A stretch of DNA of 64,000 bases from IMG/VR virus record IMGVR_UViG_3300031251_000001, positions 124,001 through 188,000 of that record; one strand, given 5' to 3'. The notes beneath the pieces are model-generated. The model ran no database searches. It was not told where the DNA came from and worked only from the letters and a program-made list of their open reading frames with translations. Below, piece by piece: positions 1 to 8,277 of this stretch (positions are counted from its first letter, which is position 1; each line of letters starts with the position of its first letter). This DNA comes from a virus. The translations under genes and the position numbers were made by a program.

Positions 1-1010
1 GGTTTGTCGGTCGGCTGACCACGAAAGTGTTTGCTGCCGGCGTTGTCTACCCGGACGACGTAGGGGTCAACGACGCAGTGTTCCTGCTTAGAGACCACCG
101 TCGTCAGTGGATCATTGATGTCGTTGGTATAGTCGCCATTTCCACCCGTTTGTCCGAGTCGTACGATGAACGGGGTTGGATTGTCGATGACGTACTTAAA
201 GACACCCCGAGCCACTCGGTCAAGGGTCTTCTCCTTGTGCTTAATCTTGCGATCGAAGATAGATGGGCATGGAATGGACCAATCGATGCACTCGGCAGCC
301 GTGCGGTAAGGCAGGAGACCTGGACCGTGTGTTTTGTCGGGCCAAACGATCGCTTGGCCGTCACGTCGCATGATGATAAACAGGCGACGCCGATTGGTGG
401 GTGCACCGTAATCAGCGGCGTTGAGGATGCGATACTCGATGACATACCCGATGTTCTCCAGTCTTTTCTTCCAACGGTTAAAGGTTTGCCCCATCTTCTT
501 TGGGTTCGGGAACCAGCCCCAGACCATCTTGGTGATTTTCTTCCCGCTCTTGGTCTTCACCTTGGCCTTGACCTTCTTCCGAGTGAGCGGCCCCCAGCCG
601 AGGAACTCACGCACGTTCTCCATGAAGATCATGTCGGGCTTAACCTTCTCGGCCCACTCCGGGATGCACCAGGCCAGGCCACGGATCTTCTTTGAGACGG
701 GCTTGCCGCCCTTGGCGCGGGAGAAGTGACGGCAATCGGGCGAGAACCAGGCCAGGCGTACCGGCTTGCCGTGCGTGACGGCCACCGGATCCAGCGAGCC
801 CAGGTCCTCGCAGTAGTGCAACGTCTCCGGATGGTTGGCGGCGTGCATCCACAGCGCTGAGACATCATGGTTGATGGCGATATCAGGCGGACGCCCGATA
901 CCGGCCTCAATCCCCGTGGACGCCCCACCGCCGCCGGCGAAGTTATCGATGACCAGGTAGTCCCGGTCTTTCAGGTGCTTCGCTGACTTGCGGGTGGGGC
1001 GACGAGACAA
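1..1010 (-). CDS. C5-cytosine DNA methyltransferase, C-terminal end cut by window edge
   Basis: Transfers a methyl group from SAM to cytosine C5 in DNA. The minus frame stays open to the window edge. It shows motif I (DNFAGGGGASTGIE), the catalytic motif IV Cys (WFSPDCRHFSRA), motif VI (MENV) and a motif VIII-like APTNRRRLFII, all in the usual order. There is no in-frame ATG; TTG at 1010, shortly after the stop of the preceding gene, is the best start guess, but upstream in-frame initiation is possible. It is the last gene seen of a run with a SAM methyltransferase and dTMP kinase. It could protect phage DNA from host restriction or modify host DNA. The family assignment is firm; the target sequence cannot be read. 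Confidence 0.9.
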   Translation of the reverse strand, partial: MSRRPTRKSAKHLKDRDYLVIDNFAGGGGASTGIEAGIGRPPDIAINHDVSALWMHAANHPETLHYCEDLGSLDPVAVTHGKPVRLAWFSPDCRHFSRAKGGKPVSKKIRGLAWCIPEWAEKVKPDMIFMENVREFLGWGPLTRKKVKAKVKTKSGKKITKMVWGWFPNPKKMGQTFNRWKKRLENIGYVIEYRILNAADYGAPTNRRRLFIIMRRDGQAIVWPDKTHGPGLLPYRTAAECIDWSIPCPSIFDRKIKHKEKTLDRVARGVFKYVIDNPTPFIVRLGQTGGNGDYTNDINDPLTTVVSKQEHCVVDPYVVRVDNAGSKHFRGQPTDK

Positions 1011-1023
1011 GGCGTAGCTGAAA

Positions 1024-1503
1024 TCAAGAGGGCTTGCGGGCGGCGAGGTAGTCCTCTTCCGTTGGGTTGTTGTGGGTGACTTGGATGCTGGTGGCGTGCG
1101 TGCCGGGGAGGATGACTTGCGCGACGTTGGCATAGAGGAACTCAGATCCTTGTTCGGGGTTGATGATCCAGTCATCGAGCTTGCCGGTGAAGCCGCACAA
1201 GCGGCACAGTTGTTGAAGAGACTTGGGGTCAATCATGTGGCCGAAGGGCTTGTCGGTCAGCCAGGCCTTGAGGAAGCGAACGTACTGGCCGGTCTTGACC
1301 TGCTGCACGATCAAGGAGATCGCCAGACCGCCAATGTTCATGCGGAACTGGGGACGCATCGGGATGGGCGGTGCTCCCTCGACGGCCTTGAGCTCGATGA
1401 ACTTCGGCAGGGAGATCTTCTCCTTGTGCTGCCGATCGGCGAACTCGATCAAACGAATCCGATCCTCTTCGAGGAGGACCGGACGATGGGTCGTGTCACT
1501 CAT
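1024..1503 (-). CDS. hypothetical protein, 159 aa
   Basis: Unrecognised soluble protein. The ATG at 1503 follows the upstream stop by two bases (TAATCATG), the tight coupling used throughout this region; the longer ORF start would overlap the methyltransferase needlessly. There is a CRLCGF segment in the C-terminal half but no complete zinc motif and no signal peptide. It sits between two methyltransferase genes, which does not by itself give a function. Confidence 0.75.
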   Translation of the reverse strand: MSDTTHRPVLLEEDRIRLIEFADRQHKEKISLPKFIELKAVEGAPPIPMRPQFRMNIGGLAISLIVQQVKTGQYVRFLKAWLTDKPFGHMIDPKSLQQLCRLCGFTGKLDDWIINPEQGSEFLYANVAQVILPGTHATSIQVTHNNPTEEDYLAARKPS

Positions 1504-1505
1504 GA

Positions 1506-2090
1506 TTACCAGGACTTCCTTTGGTAGACGGACAGGCCATTGTTGTTGGTAGCTTGGTGGATCAGATCCCACTCACCCCGCACCGCTGGGTCAGTGAATC
1601 CCAGGTGGATACCGGAAAGCAGGCCCGTCTCACCAGGTGTTTCACCGTTAAGGCCGAACGTGGTCGTGTCATGGAACACGATGTACTTGTTGACCTTGTT
1701 GGCGTGGGTGATGATCTCACGTTCGACAACCGGACCGTCGTGCTTGGTGTCAATGAAGAGCATGTCGCATCGTTGCAGATAAGGCAACTCTTTGGTGGTG
1801 TCAGCGATGGTACAGCCAGGTACGAAATCAGGATGGCAATGCTTCACCAAATTACCAATCACCATTGCACAGGCAGAATTGATGTCGTAACCGACGTACT
1901 TAGCCGGCAACCCCAGTTGTTTTCTGGCGTTTTGACCGGCCACCAGGGCAACAGTTGAGACGCCAGCTCTGATACCGAACTCCGCGACCCCTTCACAGCT
2001 GAAGGAGAGGGCATAGAGGAGAGGGAGGTGCTCGTTGATGTCAGATGGCTCGGAGCACTTCACAGCGAAAAGGACAGAGATGGGTATCAT
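1506..2090 (-). CDS. class I SAM-dependent methyltransferase-like protein
   Basis: 194 aa. The segment AEFGIRAGVSTVAL matches the glycine-rich SAM-binding motif I of small O-methyltransferases of the Methyltransf_24/CmcI type. VGYDINSA fits the acidic end of strand 2, and LFIDTKHDG followed by IVFHDTTTFG resembles the metal/substrate loop of that group. Such enzymes usually methylate small molecules or sugars. The start ATG overlaps the stop of the kinase gene as ATGA, indicating translational coupling. A second enzyme of this general type lies at 48.4-49.1 kb. The fold is fairly sure; the substrate is unknown. Confidence 0.72.
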   Translation of the reverse strand: MIPISVLFAVKCSEPSDINEHLPLLYALSFSCEGVAEFGIRAGVSTVALVAGQNARKQLGLPAKYVGYDINSACAMVIGNLVKHCHPDFVPGCTIADTTKELPYLQRCDMLFIDTKHDGPVVEREIITHANKVNKYIVFHDTTTFGLNGETPGETGLLSGIHLGFTDPAVRGEWDLIHQATNNNGLSVYQRKSW

Positions 2091-2806
2091 AGCTCGCCGT
2101 TCTCCAGTTTGGTTTGTTGGGCTTCAACATAGTTGTCATGGTCTTCTTCGCGGTCAGCAAGATGCCGATCCACGATCGAGCAGATGGAGGCATGAACAGC
2201 CTGCATCGGCATATTGGCGTCGACGCGGGCCACGTCACCGTACATGGCGAAAGCCGAACTAATCGACGCTTCGTAACCGGCCCGCACACGCTTGCGGAAG
2301 TCGGCACCAGCGTCGTCGAAGTGGTTACCTTCTCCCTTACTACGTGTCATCAGTCTCGACTTGATCGTCTCCTCGCTGACGTCCAGATAGATCGTCAGCG
2401 TCGGGTAGAGCCCGTAGCAGGCGACATCAATAGCCTTGCGAACACGCAGGTGATCGATGCCACGTCCCATCTGCTGGTAGGCGAGCGTGGAGTGGATGAA
2501 GCGGTCCGAGATAACAACGGTCTTGGGGTTCTTCTTGATCTCGCTGCGGATATGATCCACCAGGGAAGCACGAGCAGCGGCAAAGAGCAGGAGCTCGGTG
2601 GCCGGCGACATGTGTTCCTTGTTGTCCGGATGGAAGAGGATCTCGCGAACCTTCTTGGCCACGGTCGTCGTACCAGGATCGGCGACGGTGATCACATGCT
2701 TCTTGTCTGTCAGAACCAGATGCTTCTCCAGAGCGGCGACCTGGGTAGACTTGCCCGCCGCGTCGAGACCTTCGAGCGCGATAAATGCTGCAGGATAAAA
2801 TAACAC
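2087..2806 (-). CDS. tmk: dTMP (thymidylate) kinase
   Basis: Phosphorylates dTMP to dTDP for DNA synthesis. The P-loop FIALEGLDAAGKST lies near residue 10, the DR motif is VISDRFIHSTLAYQ, and TIYLDVSEE leads into the lid region with R and K residues. At 239 aa it is somewhat longer than typical bacterial enzymes (about 210). I chose the GTG at 2806 because GGAG lies five bases ahead and the longer ORF would run into the preceding gene. It probably works with the dCTP deaminase at 26 kb to raise the dTTP pool during infection. Confidence 0.9.
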   Translation of the reverse strand: MLFYPAAFIALEGLDAAGKSTQVAALEKHLVLTDKKHVITVADPGTTTVAKKVREILFHPDNKEHMSPATELLLFAAARASLVDHIRSEIKKNPKTVVISDRFIHSTLAYQQMGRGIDHLRVRKAIDVACYGLYPTLTIYLDVSEETIKSRLMTRSKGEGNHFDDAGADFRKRVRAGYEASISSAFAMYGDVARVDANMPMQAVHASICSIVDRHLADREEDHDNYVEAQQTKLENGEL

Positions 2807-2816
2807 GATAGCTCCA

Positions 2817-3179
2817 TTAGTCAGGACGTTTGAGAGAGTAGAGGATACCGTCCGCCAGGTCGACGGCACGTTCATCATCCGAGGCATAGAGACGGCGAAG
2901 AAGAGTGGGCAAGCTCTTCTCGCTGATAGTGCAGTGCAGCTTCCCCAGCACCCATTCGTACTTGTCCCCCAGATCAGGACAGAAGCACGCTTCCAGGTGC
3001 GAGTCGATGCCCTGGTTCACGGCGGTGGTGACAGTGAGGGCGTCGGGACGGTTGAGCTGCATGGTGAAGGGTTCACCCTTCATGAGCTCACGGATAGTGG
3101 TGTAAGACACCTCCGACATATCCGAGGTCACGAGGACGACTGGCTCATCCGTCTTAGCTTTCTTTCGTTTCGTTGCCAT
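2817..3179 (-). CDS. hypothetical protein, 120 aa
   Basis: Unrecognised. It begins with a lysine-rich stretch (MATKRKKAKTDEP) and carries a CFCPD segment in the middle. Its start overlaps the end of the HNH nuclease gene by 26 bases and it is followed ten bases later by dTMP kinase, so it is probably in the same transcript. Confidence 0.7.
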   Translation of the reverse strand: MATKRKKAKTDEPVVLVTSDMSEVSYTTIRELMKGEPFTMQLNRPDALTVTTAVNQGIDSHLEACFCPDLGDKYEWVLGKLHCTISEKSLPTLLRRLYASDDERAVDLADGILYSLKRPD

Positions 3180-3681
3180 AGGCGGATCTCCTTTTAGCTA
3201 GAAGTAACTCAGCGTGGTGTTCTAGTATGTGCTCAGCTCTGGTCTGGAGTTCCAGGTTTCGCACACCGTCGCTAAGCGTGTTGCGATTTTTATGGTGGAC
3301 AACAAATCCCTTGGGTATGGGACCGTTCTTTTTCTTCCAGTTAACCACCGCTCTAAGTTCCCATTTATTTGGTTCGGCGACCTTGATCCATGCTCTGGGT
3401 CTGAAGTGATCGTTCTTACGCCGTCTGATCTTCACCGTCCCAATGGCTGCCTTGTTGACTGGAACGCTGCCTTTCTTGAATTGACTGTAAGGTGATAGGT
3501 GAATGCCTTTTTTATCACGGTTCCATGGTTTATGTTTAACCGGAAAACCGCCAGGCGGCATCCTCCCTTTTCTCCACTTCCAGCAACACTGAACGCAACA
3601 GAAGAGGCCACCTGGTACAGCTATGCGCTTACATCCTTTTCTCTTGCATTTTTTAATTGGCCTCGTTCTTGGCGGAGCCAT
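3154..3681 (-). CDS. HNH homing-type endonuclease with N-terminal Cys cluster
   Basis: 175 aa. The N-terminus has a Cys cluster (CKRKGCKR, then LFCCVQCC), probably a zinc finger, and it is rich in Lys and Arg. The C-terminal half has the HNH_3-type core KGFVVHHKNRNTLSDGVRNLEL followed by a second His/Asn stretch, as in phage homing endonucleases. It overlaps the methyltransferase upstream by 61 bases and the next gene by 26, which is typical of a small mobile gene wedged between others. Its local AT content looks higher than its neighbours, consistent with separate origin. Confidence 0.85.
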   Translation of the reverse strand: MAPPRTRPIKKCKRKGCKRIAVPGGLFCCVQCCWKWRKGRMPPGGFPVKHKPWNRDKKGIHLSPYSQFKKGSVPVNKAAIGTVKIRRRKNDHFRPRAWIKVAEPNKWELRAVVNWKKKNGPIPKGFVVHHKNRNTLSDGVRNLELQTRAEHILEHHAELLLAKRRSAYGNETKES

Positions 3682-4712
3682 ATTTGTCCCTCCTTTACGT
3701 ATCCAGGATTAAGCTCTATGCCGATAGCGTGACAATTTGATCGCAATGCGGCGACCAGAGTAGTACAACTTCCCGCAAACGTGTCCAGTACCGTGGGACG
3801 ATCGATCGCGGTCGTCTTGCAGCTGCACGACTTTGTCCAGCCCGCAGTGTCGTAACACAATACCAGTTGACCATCGATCTGTCTCTTGTTTTTCTCGATG
3901 ATGCGGGTGTACTGGGTTCCGCAGCGCCCGCAACAGCCGTGCTGAGACACGGCGGCAGACAAGATCTTCATCGGCAAGTTAAGCGTAAAGCGGGCGTGGT
4001 GTGTCGTCTTGGGTGGTAGGGCCTTGGGTGATTTGTTGATCGGCACTGTCCACACTGTCCGCAGGCGCCGGCAACTCGTCGCCATGTTCATCGACTCGTG
4101 CAGGCGGGCATTGCCGCGTACCAGCATCTCGCGGTGATCCAGGGCCTTGGGGTTGGACTTCCGCAGCCGGCACTTGAGAGTCGAGGCTTCCGCTGAGCCG
4201 ATAGCATCGTAGAAGTAGTCATCGGTCTTGGTGAGCATGAACAACGTCTGGTGAGCCGTCGTCGGTCGGGCCACGTTACCGGAGGCGACGGCCGTGGGGT
4301 TGTAGACGATGATCTCGGAGCGAATGGTCCAGCCCTGCTTCAGGGCACCCAGGGCGATCCGCCACGGCATCCCCAGGAGGGATTGTCGCGGGAGACCAGT
4401 GATGCGGTTCCCCTGCTGTTGAGTGATGTCCTTGGAGAACTTGGTGTCATCGGTATACGTATCGCCGATGCACAACCATAAGGTGCCATCCGGACGTAAC
4501 ACTCGCCAACAGTCTCCTAGGAACCGCATCATGGCTCCCACATGGGATTCCAAACAATCTTCTTGCCCTATCTCCTTGCTGGCGTGCTTGCCGTGACTGT
4601 AACGGCGGAGCCCCCAGTAGGGCGGCGACGTGATCAAAACGTGAATCGAATTGCTCTTGATCTTCTGGAGTTGATCAAAGACGTTACCCACGAGGAGTTG
4701 GTGAGTCAGCAT
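3621..4712 (-). CDS. N4/N6-type DNA methyltransferase
   Basis: 363 aa, beta class layout: the catalytic motif IV TSPPYWGLRR is near residue 30 and SAM motif I DTFAGSCTTL is near the C-terminus, followed by AIGIELNPGYV. SPPY favours N4-cytosine or N6-adenine methylation. CGRCGTQY in the middle may bind zinc. The ATG at 4712 is preceded by GAGGG at good spacing; the longer ORF would begin inside the terminator hairpin just upstream. The role is phage DNA modification; recognition sequence unknown. Confidence 0.9.
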   Translation of the reverse strand: MLTHQLLVGNVFDQLQKIKSNSIHVLITSPPYWGLRRYSHGKHASKEIGQEDCLESHVGAMMRFLGDCWRVLRPDGTLWLCIGDTYTDDTKFSKDITQQQGNRITGLPRQSLLGMPWRIALGALKQGWTIRSEIIVYNPTAVASGNVARPTTAHQTLFMLTKTDDYFYDAIGSAEASTLKCRLRKSNPKALDHREMLVRGNARLHESMNMATSCRRLRTVWTVPINKSPKALPPKTTHHARFTLNLPMKILSAAVSQHGCCGRCGTQYTRIIEKNKRQIDGQLVLCYDTAGWTKSCSCKTTAIDRPTVLDTFAGSCTTLVAALRSNCHAIGIELNPGYVKEGQIWLRQERGQLKNAREKDVSA

Positions 4713-4726
4713 CAATTCCCTCAATG

Positions 4727-4754
4727 AAAAAACCCATGTCATGTGACATGGGTT
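4727..4754 (-). terminator. intrinsic terminator ahead of the methyltransferase gene
   Basis: On the minus strand an 11-bp perfect inverted repeat (AACCCATGTCA and its complement) around a two-base centre is followed by TTTT. It follows the gene ending at 4778 and lies only about 15 bases before the next start codon, so there is no space for a separate promoter. Confidence 0.75.
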
Positions 4755-4777
4755 GTGGTGTATGAGTTGCTACCAGG

Positions 4778-5035
4778 TCAGTCTATAGGCCTGTGCCAGT
4801 AGACCGCCCAGATCGCTCGGGACGGAACCGCGACGCGTTGAACCGTCAACACGCCTCGGCGAATCAGTGTGCTGACATGCTCGGCGAAGCGTCGTCGCTT
4901 CGTGTTCGCCGCCAGTTCTTCAAGAGACTTGGTCAACCGTACGGCCCCTCCTGGACCGAGACGAACCATCTCTTTGCCAATCGCCAGCGATACGTTGTAC
5001 CGGCTGCGGTTGGTCAAAAGGTACTCGATGTGCAA
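4778..5035 (-). CDS. hypothetical protein, 85 aa
   Basis: Unrecognised. The start is a TTG at 5035, two bases after the stop of the preceding gene, with AGGG upstream. The protein has a basic middle (TKRRRFAEHV) and an aromatic C-terminus. It is the last gene before a terminator. Confidence 0.55.
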   Translation of the reverse strand: MHIEYLLTNRSRYNVSLAIGKEMVRLGPGGAVRLTKSLEELAANTKRRRFAEHVSTLIRRGVLTVQRVAVPSRAIWAVYWHRPID

Positions 5036-5036
5036 T

Positions 5037-6110
5037 TTAGTGATATCCCTGACCTGTCATGGTAGGTCGATTAGCATAGCGGTCCCAGGTGGCTTGCATC
5101 CACTTGGCCGGAGCCGATTGAGTAGGATGACGCATCCAGTCCGGTGACATGTCAACAGCGATGCGTCCGTCGCTGTTGAGGAGCCCACGGCTCCGCAGTC
5201 CTCCAGTGATGCGATCCACGATACCGGGTCCAGCTTGGGCGACCTGGTTATGGAGGAAGTCGTTGCCCTGTTCTTTGGCCCAGTCAGCCAGCTCGGGCAG
5301 TCGTTGGTTGAGGTGGTCGTCGATCTGACCGCGGATGTTTTGTCCAACGGTGTCAGCGGCGGAGTTCAAGCCTTTCGTGGCCAGGTCGCCGGCAACACCG
5401 TAGGCTCCGGCGGCGAGGGGGACAGCGCCAGCGGCCATACCCAGGTTGTGGGCCATGCGTTGACCGCCGGGAGCCGGCTTGGCACCCAGGGCGTTGGTCA
5501 TCGGGGTGGCGACCTTGTTACCCAGCGGCGAGTAGCCCTGATTCGACTTGCCTGCCAGGCGACGGGCACCCTGGTATATCTTGTCGCCGACCGCCGCAAA
5601 AGGTCGTTGAGCTCCGGTCATAAACTCATTAGCGGCTTGGGGGACGGCCCTGGAGACCTGACGGACGGCATTCGGGGCGATCCGGCGGGCTGCACCCAGG
5701 CCCAGACCACCCGCAGCTGCCATGCCCGACAGATTGGTGTCGTAACCCGCTGCACGGGCCGCTGTGTCGGCCACCTCGCCCGCAGAACCCCCGATCAGGG
5801 CATTTCTGACCATCGGGGCCGCTACGTGGGCAGCGGCGTTACCACGCATCCTGGTGCCCGACAGGCCGTACATGCCGCCCAGAGCTGCTCCGCCTGCCAT
5901 TCCGGCAACAGAGCCACCTTCTGTGCCGGTAGCACGGGCACCCTGATCTGACCCCAGGAAGCCACCAGCCACGGCCCCAGCCGCCCGATCGAGCGTTCCG
6001 GGACGAGTGACCGCTTTACCGATGGCCCGCCCTGCGGTGCCTCCCATCATGCGACCGAGGAAGGTGCCGAAGCCGGCTTGTTTACGAAGGCGTTGTAGTA
6101 TTGTGGTCAT
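5037..6110 (-). CDS. Gly/Ala-rich protein, possibly an internal virion protein
   Basis: 357 aa. Repeated runs of Gly and Ala (AAGGLGLGAARR, AVAGGFLGSD, GMAAGAVPLAAGAYG) give several weakly hydrophobic GxxxG-type helices, with a few charged residues and a more polar C-terminal third. Such composition is common in phage internal or ejected proteins that insert into membranes, but there is no recognisable domain. It precedes the structural-looking genes at 6.6-10 kb only by an HNH gene. Function is inferred from composition alone. Confidence 0.7.
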   Translation of the reverse strand: MTTILQRLRKQAGFGTFLGRMMGGTAGRAIGKAVTRPGTLDRAAGAVAGGFLGSDQGARATGTEGGSVAGMAGGAALGGMYGLSGTRMRGNAAAHVAAPMVRNALIGGSAGEVADTAARAAGYDTNLSGMAAAGGLGLGAARRIAPNAVRQVSRAVPQAANEFMTGAQRPFAAVGDKIYQGARRLAGKSNQGYSPLGNKVATPMTNALGAKPAPGGQRMAHNLGMAAGAVPLAAGAYGVAGDLATKGLNSAADTVGQNIRGQIDDHLNQRLPELADWAKEQGNDFLHNQVAQAGPGIVDRITGGLRSRGLLNSDGRIAVDMSPDWMRHPTQSAPAKWMQATWDRYANRPTMTGQGYH

Positions 6111-6134
6111 GGCCTAATTGTACCTCGTCGCAGA

Positions 6135-6461
6135 TCAGAACGGTACCTGAGCTAGTTCCTTCTTGCGTCGTTCGCGAGCTGCCTTACGTCTGGCCTGCAG
6201 CTGGTAGTATTTCTCGTCTTCGTGGCCCTTGGAGCCGTTACAGACCTTGCAGAGAAGCTGGACGTTCTTCTTGGCGTGCTGGCGATAGTAAAAGGTGATT
6301 CGTTGATCCGATGACATCTTCCGGTGGTGTTTATTACCTCGCGGCTTGATCACATCGATTTCGATCTTCTCCGTCGTCCCACACCGCTTGCACTTACTAC
6401 CCAGGATCGCGACCAGCTCCGCCCGTCTCACCTGCGCCCGTCTGCGGTCCTGCTTCGACAT
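6135..6461 (-). CDS. small HNH endonuclease-like protein
   Basis: 108 aa. CKRCG near residue 26 and LCKVCNGSKGHED near residue 75 form the paired CxxC and the final N/H part of a compact HNH-ββα-metal nuclease. KPRGNKHHRK provides His residues in between. It is very basic. ATG at 6461 chosen over the GTG two codons upstream. It is probably a stand-alone homing endonuclease or an HNH nuclease with a packaging role. Confidence 0.72.
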   Translation of the reverse strand: MSKQDRRRAQVRRAELVAILGSKCKRCGTTEKIEIDVIKPRGNKHHRKMSSDQRITFYYRQHAKKNVQLLCKVCNGSKGHEDEKYYQLQARRKAARERRKKELAQVPF

Positions 6462-6570
6462 TCGCACCCCATTCTGGTAAACCCAACACCGAAAGTGACT
6501 TCGTGTCAGAAACAGATTGCGACGCCACCGGCTCCAAGCCGGCAGCTTCTACCATCAAGTCGAACGTCAT
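6397..6570 (-). CDS. possible small ORF, 57 aa
   Basis: A 57-codon frame starting at the ATG at 6570, with GGAGA upstream, runs into the HNH gene start and ends at 6397. It fills the 127-base gap between the HNH gene and the Gly-rich gene. The peptide (MTFDLMVEAAGLEPVASQ...) has no recognised features and resembles spurious translations often annotated near tRNAs, although I find no tRNA here. Confidence 0.3.
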   Translation of the reverse strand: MTFDLMVEAAGLEPVASQSVSDTKSLSVLGLPEWGANVEAGPQTGAGETGGAGRDPG

Positions 6571-6588
6571 GACCGGTCTCCGCTCTGG

Positions 6589-7374
6589 TTAGGGAGGACT
6601 TAGGAAAGTGATGATGATCTTGGGAGGTCCGCCTTGTCCACCGACTGCACCATTGACCGCCGCAGCACCGCCACCGCCGTTGCCCCAGTTAATCCCGTCG
6701 CCGCCGTTACCGCCGTTGGCTGCTGGATTACCTCGCACGCCACCGCTGTCGCTGACTCCATCTGCCGAATCGGTGGCTCCGCCGCCGCCTCGACCACCAA
6801 AACTGGTGAGGCTGACAAACGATCCGGATGCTCCCGTGAACCCAGAATCCGCGTTGGCGAAACCGCCGCCGGAACCAAGTGTTCCTGGTGTTCCCTGCGT
6901 CCCGGCAACTGCCGTTACTGGGTCAAAAGGATCGTTAGGATCGGGGAACGTCGTATCAGTTCCCATTTCGCAGACCACATCGTAATCGGTGTCTTGTGTC
7001 AGCACTAAGGTACGCATAGCGTAACCGCCGCCGCCGCCACCGCCGCCTGGGACACCAGGGAAGTTAACACCATCATAGTCGCCACCCGGCGCACCTGGTC
7101 CCCATAGTTCAATGGTGGCAAATCCATCCTGCGGACTGGTCCATGTTCCCGTCTCGCTAATCGTTGCAGGACGCGAAGTATCAAGCACGGGTGCAATATC
7201 ACCGTCGCCACCTGCTGTGGTGGTCGTGGATGAAGTAGAGGTAGTTGTTGTGGTGGTTGTCGTCGTGGTGGTTGTCGTCGTGGTGGTTGTCGTTGTGGTC
7301 GTGGTGGTCGTAGAACCACTGATCGTCGTAGACACACGATGCCGCCCCATGCCCATTCCCATTCGCGGAGACAT
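6589..7374 (-). CDS. Gly-rich adhesin/tail-fibre-like protein with poly-Thr linker
   Basis: 261 aa. A short basic head is followed by about 27 nearly consecutive Thr residues encoded by a GTG/GTC/GTT repeat, then a domain starting TWTSPQDGFATIELWG, which is typical of Gly-rich C-terminal domains of phage tail proteins. It ends in long GGGGG tracts and PPKIIITFLSPP, typical of trimeric glycine-rich receptor-binding tips. The start overlaps the upstream stop (TAATG). It is likely a surface-exposed adhesin; host receptor unknown. Confidence 0.7.
   Translation of the reverse strand: MSPRMGMGMGRHRVSTTISGSTTTTTTTTTTTTTTTTTTTTTTTTSTSSTTTTAGGDGDIAPVLDTSRPATISETGTWTSPQDGFATIELWGPGAPGGDYDGVNFPGVPGGGGGGGGYAMRTLVLTQDTDYDVVCEMGTDTTFPDPNDPFDPVTAVAGTQGTPGTLGSGGGFANADSGFTGASGSFVSLTSFGGRGGGGATDSADGVSDSGGVRGNPAANGGNGGDGINWGNGGGGAAAVNGAVGGQGGPPKIIITFLSPP
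7228..7311. repeat. short tandem repeat encoding the poly-Thr tract
   Basis: About 84 bases of repeats built on GTGGTGGTTGTCGTC and related triplets (plus strand) give the Thr run of the Gly-rich protein. Triplet units keep the frame, so copy-number changes would lengthen or shorten the linker without breaking the gene. Confidence 0.85.
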
Positions 7375-7640
7375 TACTCAGCTCCGAAAAGGACGTTAGA
7401 AGTGGTGACGATTGTGACGGCGGTGAAGTAACCGTCCAGATAACCCCAGGGGCCGATGGGGATAGCCACTGGTGTATCGTTACCGACCATCTTGACCGTA
7501 GCGGTCACTGAGGAGCCGCTGGCGTTATAAAGTTGTCGACAAAGAAAAGGAAGTGGGTCAGGAGCAGCAACAATGGCATGCCAGGCGCTGGGAATTGTAA
7601 TATCCCCGAGTGTACCCTTTTTGAAGTTTCCGGCTTTCAT
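7374..7640 (-). CDS. small virion-like protein, 88 aa
   Basis: Short beta-rich sequence (SSVTATVKMVGNDTPVAIPIGPWGYLDGYF) of the kind seen in small phage decoration or tail accessory proteins, without Cys clusters or signal peptide. It is coupled to the Gly-rich protein through a TAATG overlap and follows a terminator. The virion role is inferred from context and composition. Confidence 0.6.
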   Translation of the reverse strand: MKAGNFKKGTLGDITIPSAWHAIVAAPDPLPFLCRQLYNASGSSVTATVKMVGNDTPVAIPIGPWGYLDGYFTAVTIVTTSNVLFGAE

Positions 7641-7669
7641 GCTGAGTCCCTTCCAAGCGAGATGACAAG

Positions 7670-7696
7670 AGGGGCCAGCACTGAGTGCTGACCCCT
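7670..7696 (-). terminator. terminator-like hairpin
   Basis: On the minus strand AGGGGTCAGCAC TCA GTGCTGGCCCCT forms a 12-bp stem with a three-base loop, followed by CTTGTC. It sits 20 bases after the stop of the exported Cys-rich gene. The U-tract is weak. Confidence 0.65.
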
Positions 7697-7716
7697 TTCA
7701 TTATTGCCGTAAGAGA

Positions 7717-8277
7717 CTAGCCACCGCAACAACTACCGCCCTTGCACTTACCGCCACCGCCGCCGTGGAGAATGCGACTGATGAAGCCACCACCGCCGCC
7801 GCGTCGTGATTCGCGATAATCACCTTGCGTCTGCATGGCTGCTTGCGAGCAACTTCCGTTGGTACAAGTACCACTGGTTGTTGGAGCATTGGTAGTAATC
7901 GTGGGGTTGGACATCGTCACCGTTTTCGTTGCCGGTGCTACGCTACACGTTCCATTGGCACACGTCCCCGTGGAGCATGTTCCGTTGGCACAGGTACCTC
8001 CTGCTGTGGTAGCGGTAGAGCAAGAACCGTTGGCACAAGTGCCGCCGGATCGATTGCGGTGACTGATCGCGATAGCGTCGCCTTTGAGGTCTTCTGCGTT
8101 GATCGAGTAGGCTTCTTTGAGATTGTCCTTGGCTTCACACTTGCATGTGTCCTTGCACAGTCCCATCACCTGACAGTATTCATCGCAGGGGCAATTCTTC
8201 TTGTCTTCGGCCCTGACTTCACTGGCAACAAAGAGACTGAGTACCAGTCCCAACATCATTCCTAGCATGAGCTTCAT
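7717..8277 (-). CDS. exported Cys-rich repeat protein
   Basis: 186 aa. A signal peptide (MKLMLGMMLGLVLSLFVASEVRA) is followed by an N-terminal Cys cluster (CPCDEYCQVMGLCKDTCKC), then at least four copies of a T-C-A/T-N-G-S/T-C-S unit separated by Thr/Ala-rich linkers, and a Gly/Cys tail (GGGKCKGGSCCGG). Paired Cys in short repeats suggest disulphide or metal binding outside the cytoplasm. A related repeat design occurs in the protein at 22236-22808. The leader AACGAAACCCCTCACGGAGG resembles that of the gene at 9936. No family is recognised. Confidence 0.75.
   Translation of the reverse strand: MKLMLGMMLGLVLSLFVASEVRAEDKKNCPCDEYCQVMGLCKDTCKCEAKDNLKEAYSINAEDLKGDAIAISHRNRSGGTCANGSCSTATTAGGTCANGTCSTGTCANGTCSVAPATKTVTMSNPTITTNAPTTSGTCTNGSCSQAAMQTQGDYRESRRGGGGGFISRILHGGGGGKCKGGSCCGG

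Noticed and set aside
27-695. 222-codon plus-strand frame at the left edge
   Set aside because: Lies antisense to the C5 methyltransferase with intact motifs.
4449-4465. TATACGTATC resembling the palindrome core
   Set aside because: Only the central TACGTA matches; the A/T arms are absent and it is inside a methyltransferase gene.
6468-6588. possible tRNA hinted by the peptide EAAGLEP-type reading
   Set aside because: No cloverleaf with a T-arm could be formed on either strand.
7228-7311. frameshift or assembly error in the tandem repeat
   Set aside because: The repeat keeps one open frame and a sensible C-terminal domain follows in that frame.
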